Made by a program: the position numbers and the translations under genes. This document shows, piece after piece, positions 52,562 to 61,904 of a DNA stretch of 64,000 nt (the stretch's first letter is position 1; the number at the start of each line of letters is the position of its first letter). A model generated the notes under the pieces. The model was given only the letters and a program-made list of their open reading frames with translations, was not told the DNA's origin and ran no database searches. Source of the stretch: Bacteroidota bacterium (GTDB taxonomy: Bacteria; Bacteroidota; Bacteroidia; Sphingobacteriales; Sphingobacteriaceae); NCBI GenBank assembly GCA_026224775.1, contig JAMFRP010000006.1, positions 186,001-250,000 of the forward strand, written 5' to 3'.

Positions 52562-53509
52562 ATGAAAACCACCGGGCTTTTCGGATTATTGTTCCTGCTA
52601 TTCTGGGCGATCCCCTTTCCAATGATCATGTATTATAATTTATCGATGTTTTCGGATGGAAGTACGCCGGTTATGGCGTTTATGTGGCTTGGGGTATCAC
52701 TATTGCTGAGCATATTTCTCTTACGCGCCCTTTTTAACAGCCTGATATTAGGTCGATTTATTGCCATTCGCAGACTGAATAACCTGATGCAGAATGGGGA
52801 ATTAAAAACTGCTAAAATTATAGAAAGTACAGCATTGGCGCCCGATACAACCGGCATGAATAAATACCGTCTGGTGATGGAGCTGCAGAATTTTGTGGGC
52901 ACTACCATCCATGAAACAATGGACATGAATGATAACAATCCGGTACTACACCGCTTTGATACCGGAAAAACAATAAAATTGCGGGTTGATAAAACCCTCA
53001 AAAATGTACCATACCTACAGCTAGATGGAGCGCAGTACAATGGGCCAACCACACGCGGTTTGGCCATAGGCTCTTTACTATGGCTATTTTGTGCCTCAAT
53101 TATCGCAGCTTATTACATATACAGCTACAATCGTGAAAACAACGGTACTGGCTGGCGATTCCTGGTGTGGGACCATCCGTTGGTCTTATGCCCGCTGATA
53201 TTAATGGGTATTCTCTTATTTCTGCGACGCGGCAGGTTTACCAAAAATCAATTGCAGCATAAATATTACGGTTACGAAACACAGGCCCTGGTTGTAGGCG
53301 CATCGCAAACAGGAGTATATATCAATAACCGGCCGCAGGTACGGTTTGACCTGCAATATACCGACCATAATAATAAACTGAACAGTGTAAGCTTTAAAAA
53401 AACCATAGGCATATTAGACACAGGATTAGTGCAGCAAAAAACAATGGATATTTTTTATCTGGATAGCGATCCGCAGAATATCTGCTTTGCCAGTGAACTG
53501 AATAAATGA
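52562..53509 (+). CDS. Membrane protein with two similar soluble domains, function unknown
   Basis: A 315-residue protein with four membrane helices: two near the N-terminus (about 5-27 and 37-60) and two in the middle (about 166-190 and 205-222). Each pair is followed by a soluble beta domain. The two domains (about 75-160 and 235-310) share a pattern: a start like L-K-T-A-K-I-I-E or T-Q-A-L-V-V-G, then a strand like Y-R-L-V-M-E-L or V-R-F-D-L-Q-Y and a D-T-G turn (R-F-D-T-G-K-T and I-L-D-T-G-L-V). This suggests an internal duplication, reminiscent of DUF3592-type proteins. No known enzyme motif is seen. It overlaps the next gene by four bases (ATGA) and probably works with it. Confidence 0.65.
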   Translation: MKTTGLFGLLFLLFWAIPFPMIMYYNLSMFSDGSTPVMAFMWLGVSLLLSIFLLRALFNSLILGRFIAIRRLNNLMQNGELKTAKIIESTALAPDTTGMNKYRLVMELQNFVGTTIHETMDMNDNNPVLHRFDTGKTIKLRVDKTLKNVPYLQLDGAQYNGPTTRGLAIGSLLWLFCASIIAAYYIYSYNRENNGTGWRFLVWDHPLVLCPLILMGILLFLRRGRFTKNQLQHKYYGYETQALVVGASQTGVYINNRPQVRFDLQYTDHNNKLNSVSFKKTIGILDTGLVQQKTMDIFYLDSDPQNICFASELNK

Positions 53510-53529
53510 TACCGTTAATTACCAAACTA

Positions 53530-54171
53530 ATGAAAAAATCACTCCCGTTATATCTCGCTGTCATTCTTTCAACGATATTACTACTATCAACATGTAAGCA
53601 AATTACAAAATCTATCAATGATACGCTGAACGGGCGACCACGGCAAAATAAAATTGATGCTTTTATGTCATCGGACGATGGTAATAGCAACACCAGTAAT
53701 TTTTTGACCGATGCCAATGCACTGGCGCAAGCCGAGACAGCGTTAAGGAACCTTCCTGAGCTAAAAGGTAAAAAGATAAACGTGTATAGCGACTTGCATA
53801 TGTATGATGATGGCCGCATTATGATACAGATACAAGATCCGGACACATTGCAAAATGTAAATGGCTATGATTACAGCAGCGACAAAGAATGGGGAGCAAG
53901 ACAGCCGATAAATATTGGCGGTAACGCTACTGCCGAAAGTGTAAGCAGCCAATCTATACCGCTAGATTCTTTACATTTTAAAACTGTGGCCAAAATGGCC
54001 AAGACCTATGCCGATAGCGCTAAACATGTAGGAAGTACAACCAGTATTAATCATATTTATTATGAACCGCAGGTCAAAGAATGGTATTGCAACGATATGA
54101 CCGGCGCGCGTTCGAGTTATGAAATTTATTTTAATCCGGATGGTACGGTAAAAGAATTCAAAAAAGAATGA
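53530..54171 (+). CDS. Lipoprotein of unknown function, partner of the membrane protein
   Basis: A 213-residue protein with an N-terminal signal and a lipobox-like L-L-S-T-C (Cys22). The mature region has I-N-V-Y-S-D-L-H-M-Y-D-D-G-R-I-M-I near the middle, followed by strongly polar sequence and a C-terminal Y-F-N-P-D-G-T-V-K-E-F-K. I choose ATG 53530; an ATG at 53506 would overlap the preceding stop (ATGA), so co-translation is likely either way. No family is recognised. Its tight link to the four-helix membrane protein suggests a common envelope role. Confidence 0.6.
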   Translation: MKKSLPLYLAVILSTILLLSTCKQITKSINDTLNGRPRQNKIDAFMSSDDGNSNTSNFLTDANALAQAETALRNLPELKGKKINVYSDLHMYDDGRIMIQIQDPDTLQNVNGYDYSSDKEWGARQPINIGGNATAESVSSQSIPLDSLHFKTVAKMAKTYADSAKHVGSTTSINHIYYEPQVKEWYCNDMTGARSSYEIYFNPDGTVKEFKKE

Positions 54172-54201
54172 CCAAAATGTTCAAATTACCAAATTAAACT
54201 A

Positions 54202-54317
54202 CCACCACCTAAGGTGGTGGCTTTACCTGTCCATTGAAAAGGGAATATTTATTATAATATCAATTTGAGAAAACTGGCGTAGCCTCCACCTCTCACCTAC
54301 CGCCTAAGGCGGTTTTT
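54202..54317. repeat. Two GC-rich hairpins with a shared CCTAAGG core
   Basis: CCACCACC-TAA-GGTGGTGG lies at 54203-54221 region and ACCGCC-TAA-GGCGGT at 54299-54313, the second followed by TTTTT (terminator-like on the plus strand). Both have the same TAA loop and palindromic core C-C-T-A-A-G-G, though the outer stems differ. The pair lies in the 320-base gap after the lipoprotein gene, which holds no gene that I see. Confidence 0.5.
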
Positions 54318-54494
54318 AGGGTAAAAAATTAACATTGGGATAACATCAATCTATACTACATAAAATCTCCTGCTCTTGTTTGTTATCATATATGAGCTAT
54401 AACTCAATAAAAGAATAAAACAGCAAAAGTTAGCCAAATTACGCTGTAATGAGAGGGACTGCTTGTGGTATGAGTTTGTGGAAATAGCTACGAA

Positions 54495-54683
54495 TTAAAC
54501 GGCAAATTTAAGCCTCATAACATAAGCTTCTACCGCAGCTGTAAAAGTACCGCCGCGTTTAACTACTGCTAATAATTCTTCTTTAGCTATGCCAAATTCT
54601 TCAGACCAGTAATTTAATTCCTGCTCATCATCAGATAAACGTGAGTTTCTTTGTTCTTCCTGGAATTGATTTGAATTTTCCAT
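54495..54683 (-). CDS. DUF3606-family small protein
   Basis: A 62-residue acidic protein with the DUF3606 pattern: L-N-Y-W-S-E-E-F-G-I near residue 24 and V-V-K-R-G-G-T-F-T-A-A-V-E-A-Y. Members are common in Bacteroidota and proteobacteria and are uncharacterised. It is a single gene with ATG at 54683; the 240 bases beyond it (54684-54921) hold nothing that I can identify. Confidence 0.75.
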   Translation of the reverse strand: MENSNQFQEEQRNSRLSDDEQELNYWSEEFGIAKEELLAVVKRGGTFTAAVEAYVMRLKFAV

Positions 54684-54921
54684 AATATTACATTTTTAAG
54701 TGTCTATAAAATTAGCCTATAATTAAAGCATTTATGTAAACTTACCATTAACAAAAAGTTAATTTATTAATCATCGCGTAATAGAGGACGTTTTTCATTA
54801 ATCAGCGTTACTTACAATATGTATGATGATTTGGTTTACGCTTATATAGCGTCTTAATATTAGGCTAAGAAGGACTGGCTACAGGTAATGTTCATCCTAT
54901 AGCTAACACCTGCTGTTTAAG

Positions 54922-55650
54922 TTAAATAGCAGAATTTCCACTATATTCAGTCCACAATTCATCAATGGTTTTACCCGTAAGAGTAACCCATGTAGTAGAT
55001 GTTTGATAGTCGCCCTTTCGTAACGCTGTGTCTAACTTGTCAACTATGTCTTTCCGCTTATGCTGTTCTACCCATACTAAAAACCGTGCGCTTACACGAT
55101 AGGAATTAGTATAGCTTTGGCCTGGCCGGTAAGAAGGCAATACCCAGCCCGCTTTTTGGTTATTTACACCAAATGTATACCTCACGTAGTCTGCAATACC
55201 TTCTGATAGCCAAAGGTTAGCTGGCTGGTAGGGATATGCCTGCACAATATGCATAGCTTCGTGGGTAATTACATCAACATCTTCCGGGTGTACTGTCAGC
55301 CAATCCTGGTCTATTTTTATAACACCATTTAGCGTTGCAGCAACTCCTTTATAATCATTGCTGATTAGAATCGTTACAGTACGCAGGGATTGCGGATTAA
55401 AGCGTTTCATTTCCTGCGGATAAATTTTCCAGAAAACATCTACCATATTTTGTAATGTAGACGCATTAAACAAGGAATCCTTATTGATTACTATCAATGT
55501 AAGTCCATTTTTTTTAATGATTTCTTTTTTATGGAAACCAGAGGTATCAATATCTTCCCATCGATGTTGAGCTTGTGCATGACTATCTATCACTACTACA
55601 ACAAAAAACATGATAAATATTAATTTTGGAAAAAGATTACGAATTCTCAT
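54922..55650 (-). CDS. Basic-secretory-protein-type metallopeptidase
   Basis: A 242-residue secreted protein with a signal peptide (about 1-26). The zinc motif H-E-A-M-H is at residues 130-134 and downstream W-L-S-E-G-I-A-D-Y-V-R provides the third ligand (Glu). This is the arrangement of the basic secretory protein family (peptidase, gluzincin-like). It lies 81 bases after the TlpA-like gene on the same strand and belongs to the SusCD locus, where it may process peptides or glycopeptides. The family name comes from plant proteins; its bacterial members are not well tested. Confidence 0.85.
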   Translation of the reverse strand: MRIRNLFPKLIFIMFFVVVVIDSHAQAQHRWEDIDTSGFHKKEIIKKNGLTLIVINKDSLFNASTLQNMVDVFWKIYPQEMKRFNPQSLRTVTILISNDYKGVAATLNGVIKIDQDWLTVHPEDVDVITHEAMHIVQAYPYQPANLWLSEGIADYVRYTFGVNNQKAGWVLPSYRPGQSYTNSYRVSARFLVWVEQHKRKDIVDKLDTALRKGDYQTSTTWVTLTGKTIDELWTEYSGNSAI

Positions 55651-55731
55651 TTATATAAATATTAACCCACTGCTATGCTTGTGGGGGTACACTGTTAATT
55701 TAATTTGTGTTGATTATTATGTAATGGGTGG

Positions 55732-56871
55732 TTAATTTAATAAAGAAGCTAATTTTGCTTCTAAATCATCACCACGGAGATTTTTACCCACTATTTTACC
55801 AGTTGGGTCAATTAAAAAGTTTTGTGGAATAGACCTTATGGTATATTGTTTGGCAACCATATTGTTCCAACCTTTTAAGTCTGAGATCTCCGTCCAAGTT
55901 AACCCGTCAGTTTTTATAGCCGCTAGCCAGGGCTCTTTTTTAGCATCCAGTGAAACGCCCAGCACGGTGAAATTTTTATCTTTATACTTATTGTAAGCTT
56001 TAACCACATTAGGATTTTCTGCACGACAGGGACCGCACCACGACGCCCAGAAATCAAGCAACACATACTTTCCTTTAAAATCTGAGAGTTTAACAGGTTT
56101 ATCATTCACATCATTTTCTATAAAGTCAGGGGCTATTGTTCCTATGGAAGTTGCTCTACCCGCCTCAATTAACCGAGCCAGATTTATTCCATCTTTACTG
56201 GTTTTTAGCCTGGTTGAAAGTGATTTAAAAGTAGGCTCATTGCCTATTGCTTTATCGCTGTTGCCGTTAGCCATTTCAGACAGAGCCATAAGGCTAAAAT
56301 AGGAGTCAGAATTTTTGTTAATATAGTTTTTTGTGAGCGAATCCTGTTCTTTTACCATCTCTCTATATTGAGTCATTAAACTATCCTTAAATTCCTTATC
56401 ATTTCTTTTATCATTGGTAGCGGCGGCATATTTTGCATTAAGCGCATTAATTTTATTTTCACCAGGCAACAAAACCATTGTATGGTATTTTATATATTCT
56501 TCATTAAGTTTTGAACCAGAAATGGTTGCATTTTTAATGGAATCTTTTCCATTTATGGTGATGCTATTATTATCAAGAAATACAAAAAGCACATCGGCTT
56601 TTCTATCAAAGCCCTTTAAGTGCTGGCCTGTATGTTCTATTACTATTTGAGTTTTTAAGGTATCACCTGCTTCTCTTTTAAATATAAACGTTCCGTTATT
56701 AGATTCTGCAGAATCTAAACTACGTTGATTAGTCCACCCAAAATTATAGATCAGGTATGCTTTTGCAGACGTTTTTAAAGCATTTAATTTAATGGTTAAG
56801 GTATAATCAGCGTTTTGGGCTCGGCTCAATATTGGAGCAAATAATAATACTATTATGATCAGTTTTTTCAT
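55732..56871 (-). CDS. TlpA-type thiol-disulfide oxidoreductase
   Basis: A 379-residue secreted protein. After a signal peptide (about 1-18, ending S-R-A-Q) there is a DUF4369-like N-terminal domain (about 20-130), a helical linker and a C-terminal thioredoxin domain with the active site W-C-G-P-C (Cys279, Cys282). It can reduce or isomerise disulfides in the periplasm. This domain mix is common in Bacteroidota next to SusC/SusD genes, as here. A hairpin separates it from the susD-like gene, so its expression may be partial read-through. Confidence 0.9.
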   Translation of the reverse strand: MKKLIIIVLLFAPILSRAQNADYTLTIKLNALKTSAKAYLIYNFGWTNQRSLDSAESNNGTFIFKREAGDTLKTQIVIEHTGQHLKGFDRKADVLFVFLDNNSITINGKDSIKNATISGSKLNEEYIKYHTMVLLPGENKINALNAKYAAATNDKRNDKEFKDSLMTQYREMVKEQDSLTKNYINKNSDSYFSLMALSEMANGNSDKAIGNEPTFKSLSTRLKTSKDGINLARLIEAGRATSIGTIAPDFIENDVNDKPVKLSDFKGKYVLLDFWASWCGPCRAENPNVVKAYNKYKDKNFTVLGVSLDAKKEPWLAAIKTDGLTWTEISDLKGWNNMVAKQYTIRSIPQNFLIDPTGKIVGKNLRGDDLEAKLASLLN

Positions 56872-56907
56872 TATTAGTTGGTTTTATGTATAGAATTAAG
56901 GGATTAA

Positions 56908-56934
56908 AAGCGCATAGCACTATACTATGCGCTT
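56908..56934 (-). terminator. Hairpin between SusD and TlpA genes
   Basis: Perfect 10-base arms (56908-56917 and 56925-56934) with a 7-base loop. On the minus strand it is followed by TTAATCCC, so it may terminate or attenuate the SusCD transcript. Confidence 0.7.
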
Positions 56935-56947
56935 AATTGATTTATTG

Positions 56948-58390
56948 TTAATAACCAGGGTTAGGTGTTAAATGAGGGTCTTGTATAATATCTGCAGGCG
57001 GTATGGGCCATAAGGACATGTAGCTTTGCCAGGTAGCTCCTTTTACAGGTGCAACAACATTCATTACTGAATCTATTTTTCCGGTTCTTCTCATGTCAAA
57101 AAACCGTTGTCCACATTCAGTAAACAATTCTGTTTGTCTTTCTTTGGCAATAGCAGCAAGCAACGTGGCCTTAGTGGTTGCTGATGTAGCAGGCAAACCC
57201 GCTCTTGCTCGTACCACATTAATATCTGCCGCCGCGGTGCTTTCATTTTGTTGCGTGCGTGCTTCAGCGCGTATAAGATATTGCTCTGAAAGTCTTAAAA
57301 TTACTTCGTTTTCGGCTCCGCCGGTAGCAGATTTGTATTTATTAGGAAAGTAATAAGTTTGTGCTGCAACTGTAGCCGTTGCCGGAACAGTGGATGCCCT
57401 GATCCAGTTAGTAAAACGGCCATCGTTAGGTTCAAACGCATTCATTAAAAAGCTGCTTATTCCTGCATAATCATAAAAGGTTGCCGGGGTTTCACCTGCG
57501 GGCAATACTGCCGGCATACCATTGTTATAAAAGGCATACTCGCATACACTTAACCCGGAAGTTGGTGCCAGCGCCCATATTGTTTCCTGGCTGCCTGATA
57601 AAAAGGTTTGGCTTAATGCCGACATTTGGTAGGCTGTATTATTAATTACCGCGGTTGCCTGTGTTTCGGCATCTGCCCAATCCTGCGCATACAGGTAAAT
57701 CCTTGCCAGCAACGCGGTGGCAGCAGCCTGGTCGGGCCTTATGCGCGCAGTTGTAGCCACGCCGGAGCCATCAGTGTAGTTAACGGGCAATAGTGCTTGA
57801 GCTTGCTTTAAATCACTTATAATCTGCTGATAAACCTGTGCCTGTGGTGTCCTGCTTAAAGTGTTATTAACGGTATAGTCTGTAGTCAATGCCAAAGGCA
57901 CATCACCATAATAACCAACCAGGTAATAATAAAGGAGCGCCCTTACAAAATAGCTTTCACCCAGCCATTGGTTTTTATAATTCAGGGTTGCTGTTGAACT
58001 ATTGATGCCTTCAATGGCCGAGTTTATTGTATATATCCTGGCGTAAAGATTTGACCAATAGCCAGCAGCAGTAATAGATATAGCATCTTTATAATAGGTA
58101 TCGCCAAAATTGCCGGGGTTAAGATTAGTCAACTCATCCGTATAAAGACCTAATGTATATTCCATATTTCCACTTGCCGACCCTGAAAAGGGTGCCCCAG
58201 CTGCATTCAGGCTAATATAGTAACCTGCTATTACAGAAGAGGTTGAAGCATCCGTAGCATAAACACCCTGAGCCGATATGGTATTTGCAGGCAATTTTGT
58301 ATCATTTAAATACTTATTGCACCCAGCTATTGGTAATATACATATTGCCAACAGGCTGGCATAAATTATATTATTTAGTTGTAGTTTCAT
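56948..58390 (-). CDS. RagB/SusD-family nutrient-binding lipoprotein
   Basis: A 480-residue surface lipoprotein of the SusD/RagB family. The lipobox is L-P-I-A-G-C (Cys24). The N-terminal helical part has the TPR-like pattern (L-G-E-S-Y-F-V-R-A-L-L-Y-Y-Y-L-V), and near the C-terminus are I-A-K-E-R-Q-T-E-L-F-T-E-C-G-Q-R and W-P-I-P, which are typical. It binds substrates for the TonB-linked SusC pore. It lies 13 bases after susC. The absence of glycoside hydrolases next to it and the presence of a peptidase suggest peptide or glycopeptide as substrate, but this is only suggestive. Confidence 0.94.
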   Translation of the reverse strand: MKLQLNNIIYASLLAICILPIAGCNKYLNDTKLPANTISAQGVYATDASTSSVIAGYYISLNAAGAPFSGSASGNMEYTLGLYTDELTNLNPGNFGDTYYKDAISITAAGYWSNLYARIYTINSAIEGINSSTATLNYKNQWLGESYFVRALLYYYLVGYYGDVPLALTTDYTVNNTLSRTPQAQVYQQIISDLKQAQALLPVNYTDGSGVATTARIRPDQAAATALLARIYLYAQDWADAETQATAVINNTAYQMSALSQTFLSGSQETIWALAPTSGLSVCEYAFYNNGMPAVLPAGETPATFYDYAGISSFLMNAFEPNDGRFTNWIRASTVPATATVAAQTYYFPNKYKSATGGAENEVILRLSEQYLIRAEARTQQNESTAAADINVVRARAGLPATSATTKATLLAAIAKERQTELFTECGQRFFDMRRTGKIDSVMNVVAPVKGATWQSYMSLWPIPPADIIQDPHLTPNPGY

Positions 58391-58403
58391 CTTGTGTATA
58401 ATG

Positions 58404-61400
58404 TTAAAGTGTAATGTTAAACCCGGCTGTGAATATCCTCAATGGTGGTATTATACCGGCGGTCAGATTTTCCGGATCAAGTCCACCAAATTTGGATACG
58501 GTAAGCAGGTTCTGTCCCTGTAGATAAACAGACAGGTTTTTCAGGTGCATCCTGGTAAGGAACTCGCTTTTAAAGTGATACCTTATACTCACGTTTTGCA
58601 GCCTGGCATATGTGGCATTGGTATAAGCGCCTGTACTTGACTGAAAAAGTTGCTGACGAAATAAACCGAAAATATTGGTGCTAACCCTGGGCACACTGGT
58701 AACATCTCCGGGCTTTTGCCAGCGTTGCAGCCATAATGTTGATCCGTTTAATCCAAACAAACCAAATGGAATTCCCGTTTGCCCTAAAGCATTCTGACCC
58801 ATCCGGTCTGTAAAATTGATAGAAAAATCAATCGACAGTTGCTTATAACTGAAAGAGTTTTGCATTGCACCGTAAAATTTGGGTGCCAGGTCGACAAACT
58901 GCGTTTTATCAGTCTGGGTTAGTCCTGATTGATAGTCAGATTTTACACCGGCTGCATTGGTAAAACTATAATAGCCCGTAGCCGGGTTAACACCATCATA
59001 CTTATATAATAAAATGCCTGTTACTGGTTTACCTACCACAAAATTAGGGTTTTGATTTGTTTGAGATGGGCCTTTTATGAGTTTGCTGCCTGGGAGTGTA
59101 ATATTAAAATTGGTTGTCCATGAAAAATTCTTGGTTTTAATATTGGTAGATCTTAAATTCATTTCCCAACCGAATGTGCTTATCACCGCGTCGGAGTTTA
59201 AAACGTATGAACTAAAACCCGTTACTGTTGATAAGGGCTGGCTTACCAATTGATTAGATGCCTTATTATAATAGTAATCAGCTTCAGCATATATTCTGTC
59301 ATGTAAAAAGCCAAGTTCCAGGCCAACTTCCGAAGCCTTATCTCTTTCCCATTGAAGATAAGGATTGGCCAATGAATTGGTGGTTAAACCTGCTTTTGAG
59401 CCATAAGTGCCGCTTAATACGCTATAAGTACTTAAATATTGGAAAGGGCTAATATTATCGCCGCCAACAACCCCAGTGCTCGCTCTTATTTTTCCAAAGC
59501 TTAAGAATGGCAAATTGTCTTTTACAAAATTCTCTTCGCTAAATATCCATGCACCAGCTACTGATCCAAAATTTCCAAACCGGCTTCCGGGCCCAAATTT
59601 GGTTGACCCATCTCTCCTGGTGTTAATATCCAGGATATATTTATTATCCCACACATATTTTATTATCCCAAAAGTACCTATGTATCTGTAAGCGGTTGAG
59701 TTATAATTTGTAACAACTGTTGACGCAGCGGCAGGATCACTTAATAAAGCATCCGACGGGAAACCTGTACCGCTTATTTGGTCATAGTAATTTAAACTAT
59801 TGTCAATCTCGCCACCAAGTTTTACGCTCAGGTCACCTTTTTTGCCCAAATTTGTATCGTATTCCGCATAAGGCGAAATTGTTAAGCTGCGGTTTTCATA
59901 GTGATTAAATACGCCGTTGGATTGTGCAGCTGCCTGCGTATTAGCAGGATTGAATGTTGTGGTCGGATAACCTATTAATTCTTTACCAGATAAATCGTTA
60001 TAACCAAAAATGGTACGCAAGGTTAATTGTTTTATAGGATGATAGACCAGAGTGGCGTTTGCCAGCAGATTGTTAGTTACGTTATTGTATAAACGGTTGA
60101 TATTAGCCGCTGCCCCGCTGCTGTTTACGTTTGTTCCGATAGCTGCCCAATCTACCTGTCCATTAGGAAAATAAGGGGATGGAGCATTTGGCGGTAATAG
60201 GGCACTACTGGAAAAATCATACGGTACCATATCATCAGTTGAAGAAAGATATGTGCCTGAGAGCGAGATGCTAAATTTATTGTCGGATGTGTGGGTATCA
60301 AGCGAGAACCTCAATGATCCGTCATCATCTGTGCCTTTGTGCCGCTGTATATTACCGTTTTGCCTTAGGCTTCCACTAATTAAATAACTGCTATTTTTAT
60401 TTCCCCCAGAGTAAGAAAGATCAGCATTGGTAGTGGCGGCATAATTACCTAAGAATATTTTTTGCCAGTTATTGTCTCTTGTTGTCGGCCAGGTACCGTT
60501 TAAATCTAGGTCGCTAGCACCAACTGTGAGGCCATCATTCTTTATAGCTTCGCTACGTAACATCAGGTATTGCTGGGTATTCAATAATTTTTCCGTTTCG
60601 CCGTTTACAGATACTCCTGTATAAACATTTGCTGAAAGGGACGCATCCCCTTGTTTGGCCTTTTTTGTAGTAATAATGATTACACCATAAGCGCCGGATG
60701 ATCCATAGATGGCTGTAGCATCTATGTCTTTTAAAACGTTAACACTTTCAATATCATTCGGGTTTAAATAATTTAATCCATTGCCGCCTTCTAAAAAATT
60801 AACAGTTCCGTTGGAGCTAGTAGATAAGTTTAATGTGCTTGCCGGGTACCTAACACCATCAACTATTACTAATGGGGTGGCAGTTCCTAAATTGTAATTA
60901 GTGGCTTCGCGCACACTAACTTTAATCGCACTGCCGGGCTGGCCGGTAACCTGTTGAATAAATAAGCCGGGGACCTGCCCCTGCAGAGCTTCGAGTACGT
61001 TGGTAACCGGGTTTCTTTCTATGTCCTTTGCGGTTATGGTTGTTATATCACCAGCATTTAAACGTTTTGATGTAGTACCATAAGCGGTAACCTGCACCTG
61101 GTCGAGAGAGGATGTTGAGGGAGAAAGGTTAACCGTTAAAGCGGGTTCCAGCGGCTTTAATTTTGCCTGGGTAAATGCTTTGGTACTTATGGTAACATCC
61201 TGTGTTAAATAGCCTACATATTTTACAGTAATAACATCACCTTCGGCTACGGAAAGATAGAATACACCTTTAGCATTGGTAACCGAGTGTTTACCGGTAC
61301 GCTTATCAGTAATGGTAGCACTTTGTAAAGGCTGGCTATCATTATTAACTACAATACCGGTAATAATTGTTTCGTTATCAATAACAGTTTCCTGGTGTTC

Positions 61401-61763
61401 AATTACTTTTTCTTTTATTAAAACTGCTTTATCCTCCACTTTGTATGATAGTGGCTGGTTGCTGAAACAAATATTTAATACATCTTCAATGGAAGCATCT
61501 TTTACATTGATGGTAACAGGATTGGCAATTTTTAACAACCGGTTACTATATAAAAAATCGTAGCCACTTTGAGTTCTAATCTCGTTAATGATTTTCTCTA
61601 ATGGTGCGTTGGTAACATTAAGGGTAATTTTTTGTGCAAATGAACTCGCACTTACCTGCATTATAGATAATGTAAGAATTACGACAATCATTTTCATAAC
61701 AAGCAGGGGTTTGTATAAGGCATGGCGATTGCGTCCATACCCAAAATGTAAGTTTAAATTCAT
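58404..61763 (-). CDS. SusC/RagA TonB-linked outer-membrane receptor
   Basis: A 1119-residue TonB-linked pore. After the signal peptide (cleaved after S-S-F-A-Q) comes an STN domain (about 48-120), which receives the FecR signal, a carboxypeptidase-like domain (I-T-G-I-V-V-N-N-D, about 139-220), a plug domain (V-R-Y-P-A-S-T-L-N region, G-L-F-I-Q-Q-V-T-G-Q-P-G) and a 22-strand barrel. The STN domain ties it to the FecR/ECF-sigma genes upstream. The partner SusD follows after 13 bases. The pair takes up oligomeric nutrients across the outer membrane. Confidence 0.96.
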   Translation of the reverse strand: MNLNLHFGYGRNRHALYKPLLVMKMIVVILTLSIMQVSASSFAQKITLNVTNAPLEKIINEIRTQSGYDFLYSNRLLKIANPVTINVKDASIEDVLNICFSNQPLSYKVEDKAVLIKEKVIEHQETVIDNETIITGIVVNNDSQPLQSATITDKRTGKHSVTNAKGVFYLSVAEGDVITVKYVGYLTQDVTISTKAFTQAKLKPLEPALTVNLSPSTSSLDQVQVTAYGTTSKRLNAGDITTITAKDIERNPVTNVLEALQGQVPGLFIQQVTGQPGSAIKVSVREATNYNLGTATPLVIVDGVRYPASTLNLSTSSNGTVNFLEGGNGLNYLNPNDIESVNVLKDIDATAIYGSSGAYGVIIITTKKAKQGDASLSANVYTGVSVNGETEKLLNTQQYLMLRSEAIKNDGLTVGASDLDLNGTWPTTRDNNWQKIFLGNYAATTNADLSYSGGNKNSSYLISGSLRQNGNIQRHKGTDDDGSLRFSLDTHTSDNKFSISLSGTYLSSTDDMVPYDFSSSALLPPNAPSPYFPNGQVDWAAIGTNVNSSGAAANINRLYNNVTNNLLANATLVYHPIKQLTLRTIFGYNDLSGKELIGYPTTTFNPANTQAAAQSNGVFNHYENRSLTISPYAEYDTNLGKKGDLSVKLGGEIDNSLNYYDQISGTGFPSDALLSDPAAASTVVTNYNSTAYRYIGTFGIIKYVWDNKYILDINTRRDGSTKFGPGSRFGNFGSVAGAWIFSEENFVKDNLPFLSFGKIRASTGVVGGDNISPFQYLSTYSVLSGTYGSKAGLTTNSLANPYLQWERDKASEVGLELGFLHDRIYAEADYYYNKASNQLVSQPLSTVTGFSSYVLNSDAVISTFGWEMNLRSTNIKTKNFSWTTNFNITLPGSKLIKGPSQTNQNPNFVVGKPVTGILLYKYDGVNPATGYYSFTNAAGVKSDYQSGLTQTDKTQFVDLAPKFYGAMQNSFSYKQLSIDFSINFTDRMGQNALGQTGIPFGLFGLNGSTLWLQRWQKPGDVTSVPRVSTNIFGLFRQQLFQSSTGAYTNATYARLQNVSIRYHFKSEFLTRMHLKNLSVYLQGQNLLTVSKFGGLDPENLTAGIIPPLRIFTAGFNITL

Positions 61764-61904
61764 AAATTTGAATGTTGGGTTTAGTAGTTAAACATTGTGT
61801 CAAAGTCAATTTTTAAATCCGACTTATCGGAAAAGGTAAGCCCGACATACAGCCAGGGGTGCTTCCAACACCTTTGGCTTTTTAAGACTTACAGGAGAGT
61901 ATAA
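61764..61904 (-). promoter_or_regulatory. Leader region of the SusC gene
   Basis: The 141-base gap between the FecR stop and the SusC start has two small hairpins: TCCGA-CTTA-TCGGA near 61819-61833 and GCCA-TGGC with an inner GGTG-CACC near 61850-61878. It should hold a sigma-dependent promoter, but no clear TAnnTTTG is seen, which fits control by the ECF sigma factor at 63179. Confidence 0.4.
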
